From: Paenibacillus tengchongensis
GTDB lineage: Bacteria > Bacillota > Bacilli > Paenibacillales > Paenibacillaceae
Reading direction: 5' to 3'
Length of the DNA stretch: 64,000 nucleotides
Assembly (NCBI RefSeq): GCF_008973665.1
Contig: NZ_WACP01000013.1
Coordinates: 62,001-126,000 of the forward strand
Below the pieces are notes generated by a model. That model was not told where the DNA came from. It did not search any database and was given only the letters and a program-made list of their open reading frames with translations. Made by a program: the position numbers and the translations under genes. This document shows positions 9,022 to 17,749 of this stretch, piece by piece (positions within the stretch are counted from its first letter, which is position 1; every line of letters starts with the position of its first letter).

Positions 9022-9777
9022 TTGAGAAAGAAAATGTGGAGCATACTTTGTTGTTTGGCTATTTGTATATTCGTCTATGTACAGAAAAGCGAGGCCTCAG
9101 GGAGTAGTGTGACTTTGAAGCTGCCTAATGGAGCAAATTACTATGGTGAGGTCAAAAATGGCAAGCCTTCAGGGAAGGGGACGATGATTTGGTCAAAAAA
9201 TAAATCTTATTCAGGGGAATGGATCGAAGGAAAACGTTCAGGATATGGAAAGTACATATCGGTTGAGAAAGACTATAATTACAGCACAGAAGGAGACCCT
9301 ACTTTAATTATTTATGCTGGAGAATGGAAGAACGACATGTTTAATGGGCATGGGGTATACAGAAGGCAAGTGTTCGCTCCAGTTGTATACGGTTTCCAAT
9401 ATAAAGAACAAAATGGGTTTTTTGCTAACCATAAATTTATTAAAGGTTATGAAAAGGAGGAGTTTCCCTACTCAATGTATTTAAAGTACAATGATGGGCT
9501 GACTAGGATCAGCTTGGATATAAACAAGGAGACTTGGCAGGAAGAGTGGGATAATACATTGGAGCAGCTGATAAGTAATAAATACATTACTGTATCAATC
9601 AATAGAAATCAAACTAGGGAAGAATATGACTCAGATAGTATCTCATGGACTAAAGATAAGGCTAAGGTGATAAAAGCCTTAACGCCTTATTATACAACTT
9701 TCAACAAAATGCTGAGTTCTTATCTCACAGATCAAGGAGATAAGTTCATATTTAATGAAGAATATTCTATTAACTAA
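9022..9777 (+). CDS. Secreted MORN-repeat protein
   Basis: 251 residues; TTG start after GAGAGGGAG. An N-terminal signal sequence (about 1-26, MWSILCCLAICIFVYVQ) precedes three MORN repeats at about 40-115: YYGEVKNGKPSGKGTM, YSGEWIEGKRSGYGKY and YAGEWKNDMFNGHGVY. The remaining 130 residues are not recognised. MORN repeats mediate lipid or protein contacts; no enzymatic motif is visible. First gene of a probable three-gene unit with a stalk protein (17 bp downstream) and the RCC1 protein. Confidence 0.72.
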   Translation: MRKKMWSILCCLAICIFVYVQKSEASGSSVTLKLPNGANYYGEVKNGKPSGKGTMIWSKNKSYSGEWIEGKRSGYGKYISVEKDYNYSTEGDPTLIIYAGEWKNDMFNGHGVYRRQVFAPVVYGFQYKEQNGFFANHKFIKGYEKEEFPYSMYLKYNDGLTRISLDINKETWQEEWDNTLEQLISNKYITVSINRNQTREEYDSDSISWTKDKAKVIKALTPYYTTFNKMLSSYLTDQGDKFIFNEEYSIN

Positions 9778-9794
9778 GACGAAAAGGATGATAT

Positions 9795-10511
9795 ATGATG
9801 AGATTCAATAAAGACAAGGTTAAAGGTTTTGTGACGGGAATGCTGACAACTGTATTATTCGCTTCCTTAATGGGAACGGCTTTTGCTACTTCAGGTACCT
9901 TGAAGAGCATAAAAGTAGTAGAGGGTGGTATCAAACTATTTGTAGACGGTCAATTGGTAAAACCATTGGATGCTGCAGGTAATATAGTTGAGCCGTTTAT
10001 TTATGATGGCACGACATACCTACCTTTACGAGCACTTTCTAATGCGCTGACAAACAATCAAAAACCTGTGAAATGGGACCCGGATACATCATCTATTTAT
10101 GTAGGACAAGCACCGGTTGCTGCACAAACTGATATTTCAGACATTGAGGTTTACGATATGAATGGTAAAGTTTATAAGGAATCATACTACTACGTGTTGG
10201 ATGAAAAGGTGGCCGTTTTCAATGGACTAGGTAGCAATTCTTATTATACATATATACTTCATTCGAACTACAGTGCACTTACTGGGCAGTTCGTAGTTCC
10301 ATACACTACTCTTGGTGATTCTACTACTTCTAACTTGAAATTCTACAGTGTTGACAAGAAAGGAAATGAAACTTTACTAAAAGAATATGCCACATCAGCA
10401 GGAGATGAGTCTAAAGCTATTGATGTAAATATTTCTGGAGTGGAGATTCTAAAAATAAAAGTGGGAGATGAAGGAGTACTATTTAATACGATTTTAACTG
10501 GTATTAAATGA
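9795..10511 (+). CDS. Secreted stalk-domain protein
   Basis: 238 residues; ATG after AAAAGGATGATAT (a second ATG follows immediately). A signal peptide (about 8-33, MLTTVLFASLMGTAFATSG) is followed by one stalk-type unit at about 45-110 (VDGQLVKPLDAAGNIVEPFI, TTYLPLRALSNALTNNQKPV, WDPDTSSIYVG). The C-terminal 120 residues are beta-rich and unassigned. Stalk domains are common in Paenibacillus surface proteins and probably act as structural spacers. It lies between the MORN and RCC1 genes. Confidence 0.72.
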   Translation: MMRFNKDKVKGFVTGMLTTVLFASLMGTAFATSGTLKSIKVVEGGIKLFVDGQLVKPLDAAGNIVEPFIYDGTTYLPLRALSNALTNNQKPVKWDPDTSSIYVGQAPVAAQTDISDIEVYDMNGKVYKESYYYVLDEKVAVFNGLGSNSYYTYILHSNYSALTGQFVVPYTTLGDSTTSNLKFYSVDKKGNETLLKEYATSAGDESKAIDVNISGVEILKIKVGDEGVLFNTILTGIK

Positions 10512-10624
10512 TTAAATAGGCTATTGACCTGAGGGGATGTTTATAGAAGGAGAGTTATCTATCAGTACCAATGAAAATGATATGGTTAAAGTTGTGACAA
10601 AGTTATTATGAGGCGGGGCTAATA

Positions 10625-12970
10625 TTGGGCGAAAATTTTAAAAGTATAGATACGATAGTACGTGGCAAGCTATTTGGCATATCGTTAATGTTAATAACAA
10701 TACTTCTCCTAACAACTACTTGTCCGATTATATCTGAAGCATCTGAAATAGGTATAAAGTCACAAGATCTGCAATCTACTTCCCAAAGCAAATCACATAC
10801 CTTAATTCTTAAAAAGGACGGCAGCCTGTGGGCGCATGGATCTAATCAGAATGGGAAACTCGGCGTTGGATCATGGGGAGAATTTACGGAGTCAGTAGAA
10901 GTTAAGGGGATGTCTCAAGTCAAGACCATGTCTGCAGGAGAGGACTTTTCACTTGCGGTTAAGAATAATGGGTCAGTTTGGGCTTGGGGAGGTAATTATT
11001 ACGGTCAACTTGGAGATGGAACTGATACTTATCGAAACACACCTGTATATGTAAAAGGGATTTCTGATGCCATTGAAGTATCTGCAGGAAGTTCATATAG
11101 CCTTGCGCTTAAGAGAGATGGAACTGTTTGGGAGTGGGGGTGGAATTTCGCTGACCATTTTACTGAAGGAGATCGACATGATATTCGAGTTCCAAGGCAA
11201 GTTATAGGGTTATCAGATATTAAAGCCATTGCTGTAGGTAGGGCTCATGCTGTCGTTCTTAAAAAAGATGGAACAGTCTGGGCTTGGGGACAAAATAGTT
11301 CACAACAATTGGGAGATGGTACGAAACTGGAACGTGTTACACCTGTTCAGGTACAAGGATTAGATCAAATAACTGCTATTTCAGTGGGGGACAATCATTC
11401 TATTGCGCTTCGCAGTGATGGCACTGTATGGGTATGGGGACATAACGGAGTAGGACAACAAGGTGATAACATTCATATACCTAGATTATCCCCTCAACAA
11501 GTTTCCGGATTAAATGGAATTATAGCAATTTCTGCAAAAGGTGATCATTCATTAGCTTTAAGTAAAAGTAATGTACTTTGGGCTTGGGGATCACCAATAG
11601 CAAAAGAAGGAGGCTACTGGGTTTGGTCATCTGAGAGCGTGGCTACTTCAGATAAAGGTTCTAACCCTGTGCAGGTAAGGGGTCTATTCAATCAGGATAT
11701 TAGCAACGTATGGGCAGGACCTAGCGGCTTCATTGTGAAGTTTAAAGACGGAAGTGTTCAGATGGTAGATGTGGAGTATTCTCGAAACCAATTTCAAAGA
11801 ATCTTTGCAGGCGGCAATAGTTCTATGGTTCTCGACAATGATGGTAAACTATGGTCGTGGGGGTATTTGAATCAAGTCTCGTTCTTAGGAATTGGGGGCT
11901 ATACTATTGATCGACCGTTATTATCAACTACTATAAGTGATGCTGTTGACATGGCTGCTGGTAATAATTTTATTATTGCTCTCAAGAAGGATGGTACGGT
12001 ATGGGGCTGGGGGGAAAATAAATTTGGACAGATTGGAAACCAAACAATTAATTGGGATGCTATACCTGTATCGAATACTTATGGTGTGAATTTGAAAAAC
12101 TCAGAAACTAAGGAACAAGAAAACGCAACGTGGGATATAAAGGAGATGCCTGCATTACAGATTCAAGGTTTGAGTCAAGCTCAAGCAATAGATGCAGGTG
12201 AAGGGCATTCTAGTGTACTACTTAAGGATGGAACAGTTCGTACTTTGGGGAAGAATACCAATGGGCAACTTGGGAATGGGACTGTTCAAAACAGTAATAT
12301 GCCAGTAATAGTGCAGGGACTCAATAGAATTATAGCTGTGTCGGTAGGGAATAGCCACTCCCTGGCACTAAAAAATGATGGGAAAGTATGGTCTTGGGGT
12401 TCAAACGAATACGGCCAACTGGGTAATGGAACTAATAAAATGAGTAGTATACCTACAGAGGTAAAGGGATTGACAAACGTAATTGCGGTACAAGCAGGTG
12501 CGAATCATTCTCTTGCCCTAAAAAGGGATGGAACGCTCTGGACTTGGGGCAACAACATTAACGGACAGCTTGGTAATGGAGCGAAAATAAACCAGAATAA
12601 ACCCGTCCAGGTAAAGAACCTAACAAAAGTTGTTTCAATTAGCGCTGGAACGGCGCACTCAATTGCAATCACTCAGGATGGTCAATTATGGGGTTGGGGG
12701 AATAATAATAATGGGCAAATTGGAGTTAGTCAATCTGGTGAAGTAACAACACCGGTTAAGTCCTCATTGTTATCAAACACCGTGGCAGTATCAGCAGGCG
12801 CATACCATACAATTATACTGAGAAAAGATGGTTCTGTTTGGTCGTTAGGTTTAAACCATGAAGGGCAACTAGGGATTGCTAGTATTAATACTAAAACATC
12901 GGTTCCTAGAGAGATAACATTCCCTATCAAGGATAGTTGGAACGCGAAACGTATCATCACAAATTTATAA
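10625..12970 (+). CDS. Secreted RCC1-repeat protein, fourteen repeats
   Basis: 781 residues; TTG start after GAGGCGGGGCTAATA. A signal sequence (about 15-38, LFGISLMLITILLLTTTCPI) precedes RCC1/BLIP-II-type repeats filling residues about 55-770. I count fourteen units with the pattern H-S-[LI]-A-L-K-x-D-G-[TS]-V-W-x-W-G-x-N-x-x-G-Q-L-G; units 6-8 are degenerate or lack the GQLG part. Fourteen units would make two seven-bladed propellers. Eukaryotic RCC1 is a Ran exchange factor, but bacterial secreted forms are adhesins, ligand binders or inhibitors, so no nucleotide-exchange role is implied. Last gene of the unit; a terminator follows. Confidence 0.85.
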   Translation: MGENFKSIDTIVRGKLFGISLMLITILLLTTTCPIISEASEIGIKSQDLQSTSQSKSHTLILKKDGSLWAHGSNQNGKLGVGSWGEFTESVEVKGMSQVKTMSAGEDFSLAVKNNGSVWAWGGNYYGQLGDGTDTYRNTPVYVKGISDAIEVSAGSSYSLALKRDGTVWEWGWNFADHFTEGDRHDIRVPRQVIGLSDIKAIAVGRAHAVVLKKDGTVWAWGQNSSQQLGDGTKLERVTPVQVQGLDQITAISVGDNHSIALRSDGTVWVWGHNGVGQQGDNIHIPRLSPQQVSGLNGIIAISAKGDHSLALSKSNVLWAWGSPIAKEGGYWVWSSESVATSDKGSNPVQVRGLFNQDISNVWAGPSGFIVKFKDGSVQMVDVEYSRNQFQRIFAGGNSSMVLDNDGKLWSWGYLNQVSFLGIGGYTIDRPLLSTTISDAVDMAAGNNFIIALKKDGTVWGWGENKFGQIGNQTINWDAIPVSNTYGVNLKNSETKEQENATWDIKEMPALQIQGLSQAQAIDAGEGHSSVLLKDGTVRTLGKNTNGQLGNGTVQNSNMPVIVQGLNRIIAVSVGNSHSLALKNDGKVWSWGSNEYGQLGNGTNKMSSIPTEVKGLTNVIAVQAGANHSLALKRDGTLWTWGNNINGQLGNGAKINQNKPVQVKNLTKVVSISAGTAHSIAITQDGQLWGWGNNNNGQIGVSQSGEVTTPVKSSLLSNTVAVSAGAYHTIILRKDGSVWSLGLNHEGQLGIASINTKTSVPREITFPIKDSWNAKRIITNL

Positions 12971-12995
12971 GTCGTTGGAGATGTGTTGTAGTTCT

Positions 12996-13056
12996 AAACA
13001 CCTCTATAAGCATGCAGATGTTTTATAAAACTGTACGCTTATAGGGGTGTTTTGTT
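12996..13056 (+). terminator. Terminator, probably bidirectional
   Basis: AACACCTCTATAAGC pairs with GCTTATAGGGGTGTT across a 25-base loop and is followed by TTGTTTAT. It separates the RCC1 gene from the convergent HTH gene. Confidence 0.7.
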
Positions 13057-13062
13057 TATATT

Positions 13063-13266
13063 CTAAACGGATGGTCTTCTGTCCTTCCATTCATCGATAT
13101 CACGGGGATCAACTTCGAGTATCTCACAGATATGCAAAGCAATATTAACAGTTGGCATTGTAATCCCATGTTCTATATTTTGATAATGCTTCAAAGAAAC
13201 ATTTATTAAGCGGCTCATTTTCTCTTGAGTAAAGTTTTGTTCATTTCTGGCTTTGCTGAGCTTCAA
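13063..13266 (-). CDS. Small XRE-family regulator
   Basis: 67 residues, TTG start with AAGGAG 11 bases upstream. Almost the whole protein is one helix-turn-helix domain (KARNEQNFTQEKMSRLINVS, KHYQNIEHGITMPTVNIALH). This is the usual size of phage- or plasmid-type Cro-like repressors. Its own promoter region (13327-13351) contains back-to-back -10 boxes, which suggests autoregulation and control of a rightward transcript. Confidence 0.75.
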   Translation of the reverse strand: MKLSKARNEQNFTQEKMSRLINVSLKHYQNIEHGITMPTVNIALHICEILEVDPRDIDEWKDRRPSV

Positions 13267-13326
13267 CGGAAAAACATCTCCTTGATCTTTTCCTTAATCG
13301 TAGACAATACGCTAACTTTTAATAAC

Positions 13327-13351
13327 ATAGTATAATTGGCGTATTATAGTA
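13327..13351. promoter_or_regulatory. Back-to-back promoter elements with dyad symmetry
   Basis: TATAAT occurs on the plus strand at 13331-13336 and on the minus strand at 13348-13343, within ATAGTATAATTGGCGTATTA and its continuation. The symmetric layout suits a small dimeric HTH repressor such as the gene at 13063. Confidence 0.45.
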
Positions 13352-13615
13352 CATAAGTGATGGATTGTGTGCAACATACATATTGAGATGTTAAATCGTA
13401 GTGATGATCAATGAACTCACATTGCAAAGTTAATAAATTTCTAGAGCTATGAGTGTCAGTGATGATTGGTTAATGGTTTAATGAACATCAAAATGTAATA
13501 TGTATTCTAGAAGCGGAGAGTGTAAGTGATTTCTACCAACGCTAAAAGTGATCGGTGAAATTCTTTTCAAGGATGGTAACCAAAAACTACTGAGAAACAA
13601 GGGGAAAATCGAAAT
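13352..13615 (+). other. Gene-free stretch, possible small RNA
   Basis: No coding sequence. It lies between a rightward -10 element (13331) and a strong terminator (13616-13660), as an independently transcribed small RNA of about 300 nt would. No known RNA family was recognised. Confidence 0.3.
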
Positions 13616-13660
13616 GACAGTATAGTACTCTCCGATGAGTCTATACTGTCTTCCTTTTTT
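13616..13660 (+). terminator. Strong rho-independent terminator
   Basis: GACAGTATAG pairs perfectly with CTATACTGTC; a nested ACTC/GAGT stem extends it, and TTCCTTTTTT follows. No protein gene lies directly upstream. Confidence 0.8.
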
Positions 13661-13822
13661 CAGTGAGCTATCTTTCTTAGCTCTTCACGAATAATAATTT
13701 AATTTTCAGAGTAGCCCCAGGACAAAAATACATAGATGTACACCGTTATAATCCTATGTTAAGGGATATCAAGCCAGGTGTTTTAGTGTTTTTTTGGTAT
13801 GAATCAAGAAGGGGGAGATTTG

Positions 13823-14248
13823 TTGAAGATCCTTGTTACTTTACAAAGACATCACGCACGTTATTCTGAGTTGATATTTTCCGACCACATTGACATTCAA
13901 GAAAGGATATTATTAACGCAGAAATACAATGCCCTTAGAACTATTGAATTTTTTATGCTCGAAGATTTTTTGGAAACTTTACCAGACCATTCTCGCCAAT
14001 GTGTTAGGTACAACTGTTTGAGTGGCAGAAGCCCCATTCTAACAGCAGCCTTCCTTAATTTAGATGTTGAAGAGGTTAGAGCGATCCTTTCAGAGATTGA
14101 GACGAAAATGGAAACGTTCGTTGGTGTTGAAACTATCAATAATATTGACTTAGCCAGGAATGAAAATGGCGTTTCTAAAGCATTGGTGCACTTTAAGTCA
14201 AACGTGATAAAGCATCAAATTAGTAGAATGCTAAGCAAGCCGTACTGA
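13823..14248 (+). CDS. Protein of unknown function
   Basis: About 141 residues from the TTG at 13823, the start that fits the ribosome site GAAGGGGGAG at 13808-13817; an ATG at 13799 lies before that site. The product is helix-rich and soluble, with no signal peptide or membrane segment. The middle (SRQCVRYNCLSGRSPILTAA, then FLNLDVEEVRAILSEIETKM) resembles sigma-like or ArpU-like small regulators of mobile elements only in outline. It lies upstream of the serine recombinase, so it may belong to the same element. Confidence 0.5.
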   Translation: MKILVTLQRHHARYSELIFSDHIDIQERILLTQKYNALRTIEFFMLEDFLETLPDHSRQCVRYNCLSGRSPILTAAFLNLDVEEVRAILSEIETKMETFVGVETINNIDLARNENGVSKALVHFKSNVIKHQISRMLSKPY

Positions 14249-14249
14249 A

Positions 14250-14426
14250 TTGAGAGAGCGGTATTCAACATTTCCTCAAATAGCAAGAGTTCTAAGAGTG
14301 ATGCTTTTCGCCTTAAAGGAACACTATCCGTTACATCGGACTGCTGTAATGTATTTGGGGTCACACGCGAGGGTCGTAACTCTTGATTTTTGGCCTCCTA
14401 AATTTGGCTTGAATTTTGAATGGTAA
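14250..14426 (+). CDS. Possible small protein
   Basis: A 58-codon frame begins with TTG two bases after the stop of the preceding gene (LRERYSTFPQIARVLRVMLF, later LDFWPPKFGLNFEW). Its amino-acid composition looks coding, but no clear ribosome site is present, so it would depend on translational coupling. It could also be a gene remnant. Confidence 0.25.
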   Translation: MRERYSTFPQIARVLRVMLFALKEHYPLHRTAVMYLGSHARVVTLDFWPPKFGLNFEW

Positions 14427-14486
14427 AATGCGGGTTTATCGGGTGTCATAACTGGGGGTCATAAATAAAATTAGGCGGTGGGGTAA

Positions 14487-15074
14487 ATGGGTAAAATTAT
14501 TGGATACTGCCGGGTCTCTACAAGAACACAACTTGACGGTAATAGTCTAGAGCAACAGAGCCTGGAGATTAGGAGCAGATACAATAACGCTTTTATTATT
14601 GAGGAACAGTATAGTGGGGCTAAAGATGATAGGCCTAAGTTCAGCTCCTTGATTGCAAGATTAAACGCCGGAGATATTGTAGTAGTCACCAAGCTTGACC
14701 GGTTCTGTAGAACTGTAAGAGAGGGGTTGCGATATGTTGAAGAGCTACATAGGAGAGGTGTGATAATACATATTTTGAATATGGGACTTGTTGAGGATAC
14801 ACCAGTCGGGAAAATGCTATTAACCAATCTGTTTGCATTTGCAGAATTCGAAAGAGCTATGATTATTGAGAGAACGCAGGCCGGTAAAGCTCTGGCAAAA
14901 CAAAAAGAAGGTTTCCGTGAAGGAAGACCTCCGAAATTTACAAAAAAACAATTGGATCATGCCATAGAGATATTGCAAACACGCACAATGAAGGAAGTTG
15001 TTGATATTACGCGAATTAGTGAGAGTACTATTAAGCGAGAGCTTAGAAGAAGGAGAAGCGAAAAATTGAATTAA
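14487..15074 (+). CDS. Serine recombinase (resolvase/invertase type)
   Basis: 195 residues; ATG after GGCGGTGGGGTAA. Residues 3-140 form the resolvase catalytic domain, with the nucleophile S11 in YCRVST, the arginine motif KLDRFCRTV and the E-helix FAEFERAMIIERTQAGKALA. A short C-terminal helix-turn-helix (MKEVVDITRISESTIKREL) binds DNA. The length matches small resolvases and invertases, not large integrases. Such enzymes act at paired sites; the repeated GTCATAA words just upstream (around 14442-14467) could be part of one. No transposase was found beside it. Confidence 0.9.
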   Translation: MGKIIGYCRVSTRTQLDGNSLEQQSLEIRSRYNNAFIIEEQYSGAKDDRPKFSSLIARLNAGDIVVVTKLDRFCRTVREGLRYVEELHRRGVIIHILNMGLVEDTPVGKMLLTNLFAFAEFERAMIIERTQAGKALAKQKEGFREGRPPKFTKKQLDHAIEILQTRTMKEVVDITRISESTIKRELRRRRSEKLN

Positions 15075-15376
15075 TTAGAGTAATAAGTAATAAAAAGTTG
15101 CAAAGAACTTCTTGTAGATTGAAATATAAAAACTATGGAAATTCTTATTAGGATACTGTCTTGTTATTAAACTATAACTCGTGATATTCTCCTTATGCCT
15201 AATCGAAATTAGATTTCTTAGAAAAGTTGATTTTTTCAATTGTAAGATATCAATTAAGCATCGGCTTAAGTTATTTTACAAGTTTTCCCATGGGCTCATA
15301 AATCTATGAATAGTAGAGGAGTTCTGAAAAAGTGGAGATACTAAACTTAGGATTGTGAAGTGGGGGGAAATCTACG

Positions 15377-15706
15377 ATGGTAGTTTCTATGGTTGTTCTT
15401 CCCATTTTCATCGGTAATAGTATAACTACTCTAGTCAATACAAAGTTCTTTTTTAGAGAGAGAATGAGAAATGAACTGACTTTAAAAGAGCATTTAATAC
15501 TTAAGGGAAAAGTAACACCTGAGAATATTAACTCAATTCAGAATGTTAAGATGATAACCACAAATAACGAGTCATCAATACAAAGGGTTAAATTAGTGTG
15601 TAAACATAATAAGCGAAAGGAATCCATTATTACTGATTATGAGCCTACAGGCAGATTAAACATAAATTATGCAATCTTATATATACATTGTAACAAGTAT
15701 CCATAG
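15377..15706 (+). CDS. Small protein of unknown function
   Basis: 109 residues; ATG preceded by GTGGGGGGAAATCTACG. The first 20 residues are hydrophobic (MVVSMVVLPIFIGNSITTLV) and may be a membrane anchor or signal sequence. The rest is basic and hydrophilic. No family recognised and no clear partner. Its strong ribosome site is the main support. Confidence 0.4.
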   Translation: MVVSMVVLPIFIGNSITTLVNTKFFFRERMRNELTLKEHLILKGKVTPENINSIQNVKMITTNNESSIQRVKLVCKHNKRKESIITDYEPTGRLNINYAILYIHCNKYP

Positions 15707-15848
15707 TGATTGTATTGTCAAATACCAATATAAACTAAGTATGCTTTGTTGACTGTTGGTACTATAAATGTTACCCTACCATTATATTAATAAACTATCT
15801 TCTGAATGAACCTTGAAAACTCTATATGTTATGAAAGGACTTGGGACT

Positions 15849-16139
15849 ATGTCAATGCACTTAATCCATCAGCATCCAAACCTAGTCTTAACTGAGGAAG
15901 TATATTACTTAATTTCCCAGAATCGTCTGTGTAGAAAAGCCAAAAAGAATCTTTTCAAGGGGTTTTTGTCCCTTGATGTAAATGGTTTGAACGTAGACAA
16001 ACTTGGTGGGAAACTCGTTAAAACTTCTGAGGGTTGGGAATTGGTAGCAAAGGGAGATTCCGAATGGAGATTTAAAATTCGTGAATTAATGAATTGCGAT
16101 TCTTCCATCTATGAGATTACAAGCTATTATAAGAAATAG
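15849..16139 (+). CDS. Small protein, possible RelE/HigB-type toxin
   Basis: About 96 residues from the ATG at 15849, which fits the ribosome site AAAGGAC at 15833; the frame stays open upstream to 15813. The C-terminal half (KLGGKLVKTSEGWELVAKGD, then SEWRFKIREL and YEITSYYKK) weakly resembles RelE/HigB toxins, which have a central W/E-R pattern and end in a basic tail. The next gene encodes a small HTH protein, as in higBA pairs, but 206 bp and an 18-bp hairpin separate them. The toxin assignment is inference. Confidence 0.4.
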   Translation: MSMHLIHQHPNLVLTEEVYYLISQNRLCRKAKKNLFKGFLSLDVNGLNVDKLGGKLVKTSEGWELVAKGDSEWRFKIRELMNCDSSIYEITSYYKK

Positions 16140-16164
16140 GTGGAAGAAGGATGCGAACAAGTGC

Positions 16165-16208
16165 TTACTGAGAAGGTCTGTATGATTGATTACAGATCTT
16201 CTCGGTAA
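16165..16208 (+). other. 18-bp RNA hairpin between two small genes
   Basis: TTACTGAGAAGGTCTGTA pairs over its full length (two G-U pairs) with TACAGATCTTCTCGGTAA across an 8-base loop. No T-run follows, so it is not a classical terminator. It may stabilise or attenuate a transcript between the candidate toxin gene and the HTH gene. Confidence 0.55.
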
Positions 16209-16345
16209 ACAACTCCAAGACTTATCAAAAACGTATGAGTTTAATTTCAGAAGTTAACGGATAATTTCTTAGAAGAGGGAGATGATAATAAGAAATAAAT
16301 ATACATTTTTTGAAGAAGGCATATATCTAGGAAGGAGAACAACAA

Positions 16346-16642
16346 ATGAGTTTAGATTGTATTAAAACTGGTGACGTTGTTGTTCATGATCTCCAAGAGT
16401 TTAGAACATCTGAAGAAGCTCTTTTAGAGATGGAAAAGAAGAAAATAATAGAATCAATAAAAGAATCTCTAGACTCTAGTAATATTTCAATTAGGAAGCT
16501 TGCTCAAAAGGTAGGTATGAAACATCCTCAAATTATTAGAATTACAAGTGGAGAGAATTACAACATTGAAACATTAATTAAGGTATTAGATGCTATGAAT
16601 CTTGAGATAACTATTAACAAGAAACAAAATCAAGTTGGCTAA
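16346..16642 (+). CDS. Small HTH protein, HigA-like
   Basis: 98 residues; ATG after GGAAGGAGAACAACA. A helix-turn-helix occupies residues about 40-90 (SSNISIRKLAQKVGMKHPQI, then ETLIKVLDAMNLEITI), the pattern of HigA/XRE antitoxins and small repressors. The N-terminal 35 residues (GDVVVHDLQEFRTSEEALLE) could be the partner-binding tail. It lies downstream of the possible toxin gene. It could equally be a free-standing repressor. Confidence 0.6.
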   Translation: MSLDCIKTGDVVVHDLQEFRTSEEALLEMEKKKIIESIKESLDSSNISIRKLAQKVGMKHPQIIRITSGENYNIETLIKVLDAMNLEITINKKQNQVG

Positions 16643-16786
16643 GAAACTAGCCTTTTGAATTCTGACCTTCTGAAATTACATTGTATTCTAAGTATGGTGA
16701 ATTAATTGATTGAGTGTATTTTTACTACGTGAAGAGGTAATTAGAGTTAAAGTCTATGTAATTTATAATATTGTTATCAAATTTAA

Positions 16787-16990
16787 TTTGGAACTTAAGA
16801 TGTAATTATTAAGTTGTAAGATCGTGATAACATTTTGGGACATGCTGTATATTGTTTTGAATAATTGTTTAGTCTGAAAAGAAATTATTTTGGAATTTAA
16901 GATGTAATTATTAAGCTGTAAGATTGTGATAACATTTTCGCATGTGCTGTATATTATTTTGAATTAATTGTTTAGATTGAAAAGAAATAG
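16787..16990. repeat. Two tandem copies of a 101-bp AT-rich unit
   Basis: Copy 1 starts at 16787 and copy 2 at 16888. Both read TTTGGAA.TTAAGATGTAAT, then TTAAG.TGTAAGAT.GTGATA and GTTTAG.TTGAAAAGAAAT. Roughly 85-90% of positions agree by eye. They contain no gene and are followed by a terminator. Confidence 0.8.
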
Positions 16991-17000
16991 TTTTTCTTTG

Positions 17001-17040
17001 AAGCCAAGTCTGTCATCTGACAGACTTGGCTTTTTGTTTT
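17001..17040 (+). terminator. Strong rho-independent terminator
   Basis: AAGCCAAGTCTGTC pairs perfectly with GACAGACTTGGCTT across ATCT and is followed by TTTGTTTTT. It comes directly after the 101-bp repeats, with no protein gene within 350 bp upstream. Confidence 0.9.
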
Positions 17041-17691
17041 TACAGTCAACACGCTGATTAGCACAAACAAGGAAAAATACTTTGAGAAAACAATATGAAA
17101 ACCACATGGAAGTGGCTTGTCTGAGAATCTGAACATTCTTAAGATTTTGTATTATTTTCTGCAAGTAAATTGATACCAAGATGGAGGAAATAGCCTCAGG
17201 CTGCATTGCAGTGCTTCAAAGTATTGCACAAGTGTTGTTTGCAGTAAAACCAAATGGGATGATCAGGCTGTTTCCTGTAATCATAAACATACTTCTCATG
17301 CCTACGATCTGCGTCTCTTGTTTATGATATTTTGACTTAGGCAAAGTATGAATGTGATAAATTTTAATTGCCTCACAGAGCGGTAACATTAATAAGGAGG
17401 TATTGAAGAATCAGAGTGCCATACCACAGAGAAAAGTTGAGTTTTGGCTGGTTGCCTATACGAAGGTTTTTTAGTGCTATTAAAGTAAGTATCCGCTGGT
17501 CAGAAATTTATGAGACTAGTAAGTAGAGGTTATATTTGACAGAGTGGTAATACTTGTGATACCATCTTTTTAAGAGGTTGGTAACATTAATATTACCAAT
17601 TTGAAAGGGTAATATTAGCAGGTATGGAGTATTCATCTTGGTGTACATAACAGATTGATAACTGCTGATAAATAGATTTTTTCTATAACAA
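17041..17691. other. Gene-free stretch with short repeats
   Basis: The words GGTAACATTAAT recur at about 17382 and 17577. An inverted repeat (TAATATTACC / GGGTAATATTA) spans about 17588-17616. A ribosome-site-like AAGGAGG at 17395 precedes only a 23-codon frame. No convincing gene. Confidence 0.4.
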
Positions 17692-17724
17692 GAATGTCTC
17701 CCTTTGACTATAAAGGGAGACATT
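17692..17724 (+). promoter_or_regulatory. 14-bp perfect inverted repeat upstream of the ShosTA-like operon
   Basis: GAATGTCTCCCTTT pairs with AAAGGGAGACATTC across a 6-base loop, 26 bp before the first start codon. No T-run follows. It can be an operator, or a leader hairpin limiting expression of a potentially toxic gene. Confidence 0.55.
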
Positions 17725-17749
17725 CATAAAGTATAATGGAGGGATACCT

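Noticed and set aside
10625..12970. Ran-type nucleotide exchange factor
   Set aside because: Bacterial secreted RCC1-repeat proteins share the propeller only; there is no Ran-like GTPase.
13063..16642. Prophage
   Set aside because: A serine recombinase and small repressors are present, but no terminase, capsid, tail or lysis gene was found.
16787..16990. Tandem repeats as a CRISPR array
   Set aside because: Only two 101-bp copies, no short repeat-spacer pattern and no cas genes nearby.
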